From positions 21,149,875-21,213,874 of the forward strand of contig CM046842.1 of the NCBI GenBank assembly GCA_025618425.1: a DNA stretch of 64,000 bases, in the 5' to 3' direction. The notes beneath the pieces are model-generated. The model was not told the DNA's origin. It worked only from the letters and a program-made list of their open reading frames with translations, and did no database searches. Made by a program: the position numbers and the translations under genes. Below are positions 23,501 to 35,500 of this stretch, piece by piece; the first letter of the stretch is position 1, and each line of letters starts with the position of its first letter. The stretch comes from Heliocidaris tuberculata. Lineage: Eukaryota; Echinodermata; Echinoidea; Camarodonta; Echinometridae.

Positions 23501-26500
23501 GCATTTTGAGCACCCTCTTTTAAAATTTTTCGGACGGATAAACTGGAGTTAAAAGACTGAGGTCTTATAAAGTATCAATGAACAATCATACCATCACTTT
23601 TGTACCATTAAAATTAATTCCCTTATATTTTGAGAGAAATTGTGATGTGTTACTTTTTTTCCGTCCTGTTGCATTTAGGGGTTATTTAGGGGTTTTCAGA
23701 CATGACGGGACAGAATTTTGCATGGAAAGTACAGTCCTATGTATGATATTTGATTTTAGTATACTCTTTTTCTATCCTAGCAAGTCTTTATTCATTTAAT
23801 TTGAATAAACAATAGAGATTGACACCTTCTCTACCTGAACAATTTAGTTCTACTACAATTTTATAAAGAAAAGAACTGTTTGATGATATTCAAAATTTCT
23901 TTTCAAAATCCCCATTTGTTCTGTACATGTGTAAAAGTTTCTACCCTCTCCAGTGATTTTCATCTCTTTAATTTGAATAAACAATAAAGCTTGCCACTTC
24001 CCTGTGCCTGAACATTTTAGTTCTACCATCGTTTAATAGAAAAAAGTACAGTTGGATGATATTTAAATTTTTTTTTTAAATCTCCAATCATTTTGTACAT
24101 GGTGCAAAAGTGTCCCTCTTGTCGCGTTCCGTCCTGTCACACGACACCCATTCATCAATTTTCAAATATAAAAAGAATTGATTGGGCAAAAATCTTAGCT
24201 TGATGTTTGAATGTAATGTGCTCTATTATACTAATCAAAAATTACAAGACATAGCTAGCCTTTGATTTTAACTTCATTAGAAGTTTACTTTGAATCCGTC
24301 TCACAAAATTTCACCATTCTATCGTTCCGTCCTGTCGCACTAACAAAAAATGTTACCATAGAAACAAAATCATGATCTGTCTTGTTTGTAGTGGGAATCT
24401 TCTTCAATATAAACTTATTATATATGTCAAGGTATGCAGCGAGTGGCGTTTATTTTTTTGTGAGGAGAATAAATCCTATTGAAAGCTGTCCTGTCGCGTT
24501 GACAGGACTTTTGGCTCAGACCCAAAAAAGCTTCCAAAGTTAGACTTCTGTATGTCTTCATGCAGCATTTTTTGTTTTTAATGTCAACCAGATTTTTGGA
24601 AAAGTCCTTGATAACCGTTTATCAATTTTAATAAAAACTAGTTCTTATGTTTCTTGAGGATATCTTCTCATGGAAATTTAAGTTTTAATTTATTTAAGTC
24701 AGAATTTCTAACGCTTTAAGGGGTAGGAAAGCAAATAGTTTCGCAGCACTGAAAAAGGCTTTCCACATGGACTTGTTCGGTCTTACCATGCTATCCGTTG
24801 AGCCTCTTTTATGCTTATACTCGTCCTTATTTTTTCAACAGGGTTTATTCAACCAAGGTCCAAAGGCTTTTCATTCTGTAATTTTTGCGAGGTAAATTTT
24901 AAAAAATAGTTTTTTCTTGTTATGTTTTGACATTTGCTCCGCCCACAATATTGTTCCGCCGACAATTGCCCTGCTGACATTTGCTCCGCCCAAAATGTGA
25001 TCCCCCAGAAGATAATTGCTCCTACAACGATTGCTCCACGGACAACATTTCTTTCATAGTTTATTTTCTTTGTTTTGTTGTTGTTATTGATGTTGTTGCG
25101 TTTTAAGTTAACTTCAATTTCACTTTTACCTAGAGCAGGTTAATGTTAACTGGCGGAAATTTGGGATTCATTCAAGTACTTCCCCAACTGTGATTACACC
25201 TTAAATAGGCCCATAGAGGAACAGGTCTTAAGTTTCAAATTACGATAGGCATGTGACAGTGTTGTAGACAAGGCCCAAACCCACAAGGCCAAGGCCAGTG
25301 CCAAGGCTTGAACCCTCACGATCAATGCCAAAGCTTTGAACCCTCAAGGCCAAGGCTAAGGCATGTAAAAGGCCAAGGCATCCAAGTCCAAGGCAAAGGC
25401 ATTTAAAAAAATAGGCGCCTTAAGGCCAGGGCCAAAAAGGATTGCTCTTTAAATGCCCTTATATTAGAAATATGACAAAGAAATTGCTGAAGTGTTCGAG
25501 CAGAACATTCATGCCAGATTTGTGTGTGGTCCCATATACTCGTTTCTGTGTGCATTGCAAGTGCCTTGGGGAGAAAGTGGGCAAATTTATCAATTTGATA
25601 TTCCCCAAATCTCACACTAGACACTTGTGTTTATGTACATCTAATCTAATTTTCCCAACTGCTTTGAAACAGTTTCATTCGAACTGTAATCGGATGACCA
25701 AAACCTGATCTTGCAGAGTATTGTACACCCTATTGGAGGATTGGTTCTTCTTTCCTGGTTTTGATACCCTAAACGAGATCCCCGGGTTACCCATCTGGTG
25801 GTGAAAAAACAACCCTTTTTACTCGTTTCATGGACGTGGATGCCGTACAGGCCTCAATGAGACATACTACCGGGCTTTATTGGAATTTGAAGTTAGTCCA
25901 GCATGATCAGCCAATGGCTCTTCTTCTAGAGGATTCATATTGTCAGCAAGTCCGTGAAAACCAAGTATTCAAATAAGAGGGGGTGCTTTACACACAAATA
26001 GTAAAGCTATACCCGTAATTGAAGGAAAGAAACCTAATAGAATGGACTGAAAATGACTGGAAACACTATTCTAAACAAGATTGTAATACTTCATTAGGTT
26101 ACAGTTTCATGAGAAAAATAGAGAGGAGAAGAGAAGAAGTGAGGAGAATAAAAGAAGACTAATAGCATGAGAGGAAGGAAAAGAGGTAGGAAGACAAAGA
26201 AGAGGGTGTACAAAGGAATGGGAGGAGAAAGAGAGAGAGAGAGAGAGAGAGAGAAGGGGGGGGGGGAGGGAGGGAGGGAGGCTCAGTAATAGAAAGGGAG
26301 TATATATTTTACCGACAACATGGACAAAGTAACTGATGCAGGCATTAATAACCATAGGAATAACGGCTCTAATCATGCTTATCTGACAAGACTACAGGTC
26401 ACTCTATGATATAATTATTTTTAAAAAGTAATAAAGATCGAAAAATAGAGAGAGAGAGAGCTTAAAATGCAATGACAAACCTCTCTTTTTTTTCTCTCTC

Positions 26501-29500
26501 AAAAATGCTCATTCTTGGAGTTTTGAGCTTTGGATCAGTCAATGAGCAATTGTTTTCCATGAAACAGATTTTGAGCGGAGCAATTTTCTTTTGGTGGAGC
26601 AATATTAGGAGTAATAACTTTGTTTTTAATGAAACACTTTTGAGGAGGAGCAATTATCATAGGGGCAATTGTCTTCCGTGGATCACATTTTTGGGTGAGC
26701 AATTGTCGGCAGAGCAATTGTAGGAGCATCTGTCTTCCACGGGACACTTTTGGGGTGGAGCAATTGCCGGCGGAGCAAGTGTCAGGTCACTGCTTTGGAG
26801 CAAGGAGTACTTGTTTGGAATTATCATGAAGGATGGACTGTTTAGAATTTTACAAATGCAAACACTTGAAGTGAACCAAGAGAAGAACATTTATAATAAA
26901 ACCTAAAAGAAAAGAATTGAAGGAAAGGGGAGAGGGATTGAAGCTGTTAAGAGAGAATCATTGTGAGACAGAGAGAGAGAGAGAGATCATGCTTGGATGC
27001 CCAGCCTAGCCCAGACAGAGTGTCACTGTAAAATCTACATTAAAATTAGTCCTCATTATGAGGCTAAATTCGGTTGTATGAGTATTCATCATTGACAAAA
27101 AAACCTAGATATTAACATCGTTTGAAATACATGTATAAGAAGATTCTGATACAAGACAGCAGCCCGTTAAAGGGTGTGAAGAGGAATTTCTTGTTATTAT
27201 CAATGCGCAATTGATATAGGGTTATAGTCCATTTGACAATCCTATTCAGCCTGTATTAAACTAGAAAAGTTCTTTCCATTGACAATTTTTTAAAGATTTG
27301 AGATACATGTACCTTGTGATATCTGAACAATATCAGTTTTGTTGCCAAAAAAGCAACCTTAGGCAATTTGCATAATTAGCATACATCTAAATGGCCTCTT
27401 CAAAGCAATGTTGAGCAGTGAAAGACAACTTACACAGAATGTATAAACTCATCTACAATTGCAATTGTGTGCATTTTTTGCACGCAACCTGTGAGACAAT
27501 TACAAAAGGAGGTTACACAGTAGTGTGTGAAAATAGTGTATGATATCTTTCTGTAGGGTTTTGCGGGGTGTAGAATCCATTTTACTGTTATTTTTTTAAT
27601 TAAATGTCACATAAAGTTCATGTGAATACCAACTTAATTATGCTTGAAAAACTGAAAGTGTATTTCTTACAGTTTCCATATACATGTGTACCAACAATTT
27701 CCTGGTTAAATGAAAGTACGCCTACTCCTAATGTTTAAAATAATGTAAGTAAACATGTTTTGGAGTGTTTAAAAATAACGCTGAATTATCAAAGAATTAA
27801 CCCTTTCATAGAACAGTGGTTTGGATTGCTTAATAATTATACCAATTTCCCAGGAATACATTCATTCAACCAGGAAACTGTAGGTCCTTGTTCTAACTGT
27901 AAGAAATACACTTTCAGTTGTACAACTACAAGAATAATTGAGTTGATATTTAAAAAAAAAAAAAAACAATAATAGTACATTGCTAAATAAACACATTATA
28001 CCACATGGTCTCTATACATAAACTTTACGCGATTGACTGAAAAAAAAAAGAAACATTTAAATTTTACCATGTATTTCTTAGAATTAGAAAATGGACCTAC
28101 AATTTCCTGGTCGAATGAAAGCAGACCTATCATGGAAAGTTGACATCATTATTAAGCAATCCAAACCAATTTTCTATGAAAGGGTTAATTCCCCTTTTAA
28201 TTCATTGTTATATCTAAACACTCCCAAACCTGTTTCCTTATATTATTTCAAACAAAAGGAGTAGACGTACTTTCATACAACCAGGAAATTTTATTCAAAC
28301 CAGGAAATCCTAGGTCCAAGTTCTAACTGTAAGAAATACACTTTCAGTTGTTCAAGCATAATTAAGTTGGTATTTACATGAACTTTACGTGACATTTAAT
28401 TTAAAAAAAATAACATTAAAATGGATTCTATTCCCCACAAAACCACTACAAAGAGGTATATTTTCCAACACTACTGTGTAACCTCTTTTCGGTGTCTCAC
28501 AGGTTGATGTAAACACAACTGCAGTTGGGTATCATCTCCCATACAGAATAGTACGTAGATCAGTTTACACATTTGGCGTAAGTTGTCTTTCCCTGCTAAA
28601 CATTCCTTTTGAAGGGGCCATTTAGATTTATGCTAATTATGCAAGTTGCCCAAAGTTGTTTTTTCGGCAGCAAAACTGAAATTGATAGGAGATTCAAATT
28701 CTTCAGTAACTATTCCATAACAATTTCCAAAAATTTGATAGATTTCACAATATCCCCATTTTTCTTGAGTTCTAGCCCAGGGACTCCTGTCTCATTGTCT
28801 ATTATGAAAGCGAGCATGAACAAATGAATGTTCTTTGAAAACACAGGGAAAATGCACATTGAATGAGAACACTTTACATCTTGTATTACAATACCTTGTA
28901 GCATTGAGCTATATTAAGAGTCACAAGGTGGTTGCTGGTTTCCGAAAGATGTATCAGGGTTTCAGGAGAGAGACTGAAACATCCACACAGCTCCAATACC
29001 TCAAGACTAAAAATTAAAAAAAGAGCAATTTAATAGTCATGACTGACAATTATCAAAACAAAATTAATACTTCAGATGCTGTAAATGGATTAGTACTTTG
29101 TTATCTCTCTCTCTTAAAAAAACAACAACAAAAAAACACTCAACCATCCATAAAACATGGTGGTAACCTGTGACAAAAGGTAAATGTTGCAAAATGCATG
29201 CAAATCTGTTTTGAAAGACAAAGTTGAGTTCTTGTCCAGCAACTGTGACATAAACTGTCCGCAAGCAATAAGGAAAGCTTGATTATGTAGTACATGTACA
29301 TAAAAATTGCTGCATATTGAGAGTCTTAGAATAATCAAAATGATAAGAAATTGACTCAATCTTGCTGAAATTCACATGCATTGCACACAGAAATGGGTGT
29401 ATGGGACCACACACATATGTGGCTTGAATGTTTGGTCCAACTTTTCAGCTATTTTTTTCTTGCCATGTTTCAAGTACGAGTGCATTAGGAGAGCAATCTT

Positions 29501-32500
29501 TTTCAGGGGACATTTCTTCTAATTTATTTTCTTCCAAACTAACATAACAAGAATGGGAAAGTGCATAAATTATTTTCAGAACTCAACCTTCTCTTTAAAC
29601 TTACAGTTCATAAGTGCAGTTTCATTTATCTAAATTGCATTCTGAAACTTGAGAGTTTTCCAAAGGGGAAGTAAGATTCTTCCAACTCCATTGCAAAACC
29701 CTTGAGTTTCTATACAAATGCAAAAAAAATAATAAAAAAATACATGCAATGTACACATGAAAATGTGGTAGCTAAATTACAGAGTCTAGCGCCATCTTTT
29801 GTTCCTTTTTTTTTTTGGGGGGGGGGATTTTCTAGATTGATTCTGTTTTGAGTTCTAGCATATCTTTCCAAACCATGTAAAATGATAGGCACTTGACTGT
29901 TCATGAAACAGATGAAAGTTTACAGTCTATGAAAACTATTTAAAAATAGAAACTCCCTTCCTTTTTGACAGATTACTTAATATGATATGAAAGATATCTT
30001 ACTTAGGTCCATATTTGTTGACAATTTGACGAAGGCACTGATCAGATACAGACTGACATCCATTCAAGCAAATAGTCTCTAATCTGTAAAGAAAACAAGG
30101 GGGGGAAAAAAAGATGAAGATATAATTGACAGTGTCCATCAATATGCACAGTACTGCATTTGTTGCAATAATGACAAAAGAACTCCCAGTGGTATTTGTT
30201 GTTCACTTTTAAAATCTATTTGAATAATACTTGTGTATTTCAATTCTAAAATCTTTGAATCAATTGTCCAGATGCACGTATTACATTAGACACTTTAGAA
30301 TTAATAGTTTACCATCATTTGTAAACCTGTGTCTTGAAAGAAGAAAATGAACTATGGTTACATACTTCAACCCCTATAACCTTTGCCCTGCCCTTCTGGC
30401 GTCTATCTAGTAGGGCTAAGAGTTGGTTACATGTGAAATAATACTACACAATTTGACATCCAAGGAGCTCAGGCTGTAATCTGGAGACATATGGACGTAT
30501 CAATGGTAATATATATACTCGTTTGACCCATGACCCTGGTTATACCTAGGGCATCCATTCCGTGTAGCTGCAAGTTAGTTGTCATTGACAGCTCACCAGC
30601 ATCCAGTGAGTTTAGATTATTACACCTGGAGACGTGGGGCTACTTCAAATATTACATACATGTAATGTATGAGTCAATATATTGGCATTTGACCTTTAAC
30701 CCCAAATGTTACCTTGGGCATCCATCCAGGATAGCTGAGAGACCATTGTCAGTGACAGCACACCAGCTAGTATCCAAGGAGATCAGACTGTAACACCTAG
30801 AGACACGAAACTACCTCTAGTATTACATAACCTATATTCAGAACACTATGACCTAATATGACCCTTGTTCCCACTTACAGAGGGCACCCATCTAGTATAG
30901 CTGATAGGCCATTGTCAGTGATGAAACACCAGCTTGGATCCAAGGAGCTCAGATTGTAACAACTGGAGACATGGACATATATTGTTAGTTATGTACACTA
31001 ATTACCCATGACCTTTGAACTTATGAATCTTGTTACCTTGGACATCCATCCAGAATAGCTGAGAGACCATTGTCAGTGACAGCACACCAGCTGGCATCCA
31101 AGGAGCTCAGGTTATAACACCTGGAGACATGGAGCAGGATGGAGTCTCCCTGGAGCTCTCCCTTGGAGCAACCTGTAATGTTCAGCTCCTGAAAAAAAAA
31201 AACACATTTTTCTCTTAGACCATCATTTGTTGAAGCAGTAGTGGAAATGAGAAACCCCAATAGGGGCTGAGAATGAGTTAAAACAATTAATCACATAGTT
31301 TGGTATTTAATCAAAATATGTACACACAGTGAACCAAATGTGCAAAAGTGCAGAAATTCGCCGTTTTGTAGCCGTTTACTGTGTTATTTCCTATGGGGGA
31401 AAAGGTTTTGCACAAAATTCGCCGTTTTAATCGGCTACAAAACGGCGAAAAAACGGCGATAAAGGAGAGAATTTTAAGCTACAAAACGGCTAGTCTGTTG
31501 TTTTCTATGGGCTTTCTTTGATAACTACGGAGTGCCACATGGTTGAAAAACCTTTTTTTCCAAAACAAATTAATCTTTCTATTTATCAAAACGGCGAGTA
31601 AATAGCTAATAATCGGCTAGGAAACGGAGGGAAAACGGCGATAAAAGGGAGAGAAAACAGCCAGAAAACAGAGAGGAAACGACGGTACAATAGTGACAAC
31701 AATGAATGATTAGTAGAGAGAAAACGGCTATAAAAGGGCGAGGAAACAGCCACAAAACGGAGAGGAAACGGCGGTACAGTGGTGACAACAATGAATGATT
31801 AGCAGAGAGAAAACGGCTATAAAAGGGCGACAAAAGAGCCACAAAACGGAGAGGAAACGGCGGTACAATAGTGACAACAATAAATGATTAGCAGAGAGGA
31901 AACGGCGATAAAATGGCGATGAAACAGCCAGAAAACAGAGAAGAAACGGCGGTACAATAGCAGTAAAGTATCTTCATCAAGTTCATAACGCCAGTTAACA
32001 TGATGATAATTAACGGCCAGTTCTCTTCTTCGTTTAAAAGCTGAACAGAAAAGAAAGTTAGCTTTCAAAAGAGAATTAAGAAGAACTGTCGAAATTATGA
32101 TACGAGTGAAAGATTTAGAAGGAGAGAGAGAATTGTCTGAGCGTTAAATTTTACAAAAAGCAGTTATCATTATTATTATTTTTCTTTTTAAGCTCAAGTT
32201 AACTAGAGTGGCGCTAAGAAGCAGTTTATCTTCATCATGTTCATCCTGCTAGTTAACATGATGATAATTAACGGCCAATTCTCTTATTCGTTTAAAAGCC
32301 GAAGAAAAGAAAATTAGCTTTTTAACTAGAAAGAAAAGGACCTGGGTCGAGATTATGAAACAAGTGCATGATTATTTATAAAGTTCGGGTCAACAGAGCG
32401 GGAAGAAACGATGACTTTCAAGCTAAGTCGCAGTTTATCTTCATCCCGCTGTTTAAAATGATAATTAATAAGCATGATAAGCGGCCCATTCTCTAATTTG

Positions 32501-35500
32501 TTTAAAAGCCAAAAAGAAAAGAAATTTAGCTTTTTAACCAAACAGAAAAGGACCTGTGTCGAGATTATGAAACAAGCGTGTGATTTAAAAGGACAACGAG
32601 GGAGAAAAAAAAAATCAATAATCGTCTTGAGCAGGAAGTGACTTAATCCCTGTTCTTTGAAAGGGGCGGATTCTATAACTCTTTAACCAACATGGCGAAA
32701 AGAAAAGAAATTTAGCTTTTAGAAAGCAGTAGATTGTATACATTTTTTAAAAGGTAGAATGAACTAGAGCAGGGTAAAAAGATTTCTTTATTATGAAGCT
32801 GTTTTAAGCCATCGGTGTTTAATCTGGTAAAAAGTAAAGAGCGGACAGAAAAGAAAGTTGGCTTTCAAAACAGAATTAAGAAGAACTGTCGAAATTATGA
32901 TACAGGTCTGTGATTTGGAAAGAGAGAATTGTCAGGGCGTTAGTTTTTTTAAAAAGCGGTTACGGTATTATTATTTTTAGAAACTCAAGTTAACTACTGG
33001 GGCCGCGGAGCGTTTTTGAAAGGGGGGGGGGCTGATCTGATTTCACTCATTTATTTTCAAGCCTTTTTTCCAAGATTTTTTTTAAACATGTCTACTCAAA
33101 AAAGTGGGGGCTGGGGGGGGGGGGGGCTGCAGCCCCCCCCCCCTGCTCCAAGGCCCATGAACTAGAGCGGCGCTAAGAAGCAGTTTATCTTCATCCCGCT
33201 GTTGAACATGAGGATAATAAGCGGCAATTTCTGTAACTATTTTAACAGTTGAAAAGAAAAGAAAATTAGCTTTTTAACTAGAAAGAAAAGGCCCTTGGTT
33301 GCGATAATGAAGCAAGTGCCTGATTTGTTTTAAAGCTCAAGTATAGAGCAGAGAGAAACGATGACTTTCAAGCCAAGACGCAGTTTATCTTCATCATGTT
33401 CATAACGCCAGTTAACATGATGATAATTAACGGCCAGTTCTCTTCTTCGTTTAAAAGCTGAACAGAAAAGAAAGTTAGCTTTCAAAACAGAATTAAGAAG
33501 AACTGTCGAAATTATGATACGAGTGAAAGATTTAGAAGGAGAGAGAGAATTGTCTGAGCGTTAAATTTTACAAAAAGCAGTTATCATTATTATCATTTTT
33601 CTTTTTAAGCTCACGTTAACTAGAGTGGCGCTAAGAAGCAGTTTATCTTCATCATGTTCATCCTGCTAGTTAACATGATGATAATTAACGGCCAATTCTC
33701 TTATTCGTTTAAAAGCCGAAAGAAAAGAAAATTAGCTTTTTAACTAGAAAGAAAAGGACCTGGGTCGAGATTATGAAACAAGTGCATGATTATTTATAAA
33801 GTTCGGGTCAACAGAGCGGGAAGAAACGATGACTTTCAAGCTAAGTCGCAGTTTATCTTCATCCCGCTGTTTAAAATGATAATTAATAAGCATGATAAGC
33901 GGCCCATTCTCTAATTTGTTTAAAAGCCAAAAAGAAAAGAAATTTAGCTTTTTAACCAAACAGAAAAGGACCTGTGTCGAGATTATGAAACAAGCGTGTG
34001 ATTTAAAAGGACAACGAGGGAGAAAAAAAAAATCAATAATCGTCTTGAGCAGGAAGTGACTTAATCCTTGTTCTTTGAAAGGGGCAGATTCTATAACTCT
34101 TTAACCAACATGGCGAAAAGAAAAGAAATTTAGCTTTTAGAAAGCAGTAGATTGTATACATTTTTTAAAAGGTAGAGTGAACTAGAGCAGGGTAAAAGGA
34201 TTTCTTTATTATGAAGCTGTTTTAAGCCATCGGTGTTTAATCTGGTAAAAAGTAAACTAAAGAGCGAACAGAAAAGAAAGTTAGCTTTCAAAACAGAGTT
34301 AAGAAGAACTGTCGAAATTATGATACATGTGTGTGATTTAGAAGGAGAGAGAGAGTTGTCAGGGCGTTGATCTTGCAATAAGCAGTTATTATTATATTTT
34401 TTATAGCTCTAGTTATAAACTAGAGCGGCGCTAAGAAGCAGTTTATCTTCATCCCGCTGTTGAACATGAACATATACTTTGCGACAATCGAATCCAAGCT
34501 TTGAAAAAGAAAGCAAATGACTGAAAGAAATCAGGTTTACATGATTAATTTAGAAAAAATGAGTGCCCCTAAATCATTAAAGGAATGAAGACATTTTTCT
34601 AAAATTTTTCCAAAGCTTGCTCGCTGTGCTCGCTCACATTTACTGTATATCTTTTTATCATGTTAGGAGCGTTAGAAAAAAATCTTAAATTTTTGCTCAC
34701 TCGCTTCGCTCGCTTGCAAATGAATAATTAGACCATTACACACAACTTCAAAGTATATATTAAAAAAAAATAATCTAGAACCATGGTAAGATAGAAACTA
34801 TTAGCGTAGCCAAGGGGGGTGGGCAGGGGGCAGACTGCCCCTGACAACTTTTGACAAAAAATGTTTTGCTTGTCAGAGAATTATGAAGGAAAACTGGACC
34901 TTATAAAATCTGATGCCCCTCCCCCCTCCCCCTGAGCGACTTTTGGAGGGCTGGCGAAAAAAAAAAATCGACACCCCCCCCCCCCCCCCACTGAGCGACT
35001 TTTGGAGGGCTAGCGAGAAGAAAAAAAATATGAATATCCCTCCAAGCAGTTCCCCAAAGTTGACAGCCCTGCATTTGTGTGCCCCCCTTTTACAAAATCC
35101 TGGATATGCCACTGATAGAAACAATAATGTGTCAAAAATGATCCTCGATGGTGTATATTATTCAGATTGTAGCGGTATATACTAATGTGTCAAAGCAAAG
35201 TGGTATTTTCCGCCTTTTTAAAAACCTTTGTAGGAGCCCCCCCCCCCCCGCACTTTGAAAGGCGCTCCGCCGTCACTGGGCCTACTCGCCGTTTTGTAGC
35301 CGTTTCGTGGCTATTTAGCACAATAGGTACTCCTGTTTTGTGCCTGTTTTGTAGCTGTTTTGTTGCCATTTAGTACAATCGGTAGTCGTCGTTTTGTAGC
35401 CGTTTTGTAGCCGTTTCGTTGCCATTTAGCACAATAGGTACTCGTCGTTTTGTAGCCATTTTGTAGCTGTTTCGTTGCCATTTAGCACAATATAGGTACT

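Noticed and set aside
32353..32541. 62-codon frame duplicated exactly at 33771-33959
   Set aside because: Identity reflects the 1-kb direct duplication inside the transposon-like element; no domain or codon evidence.
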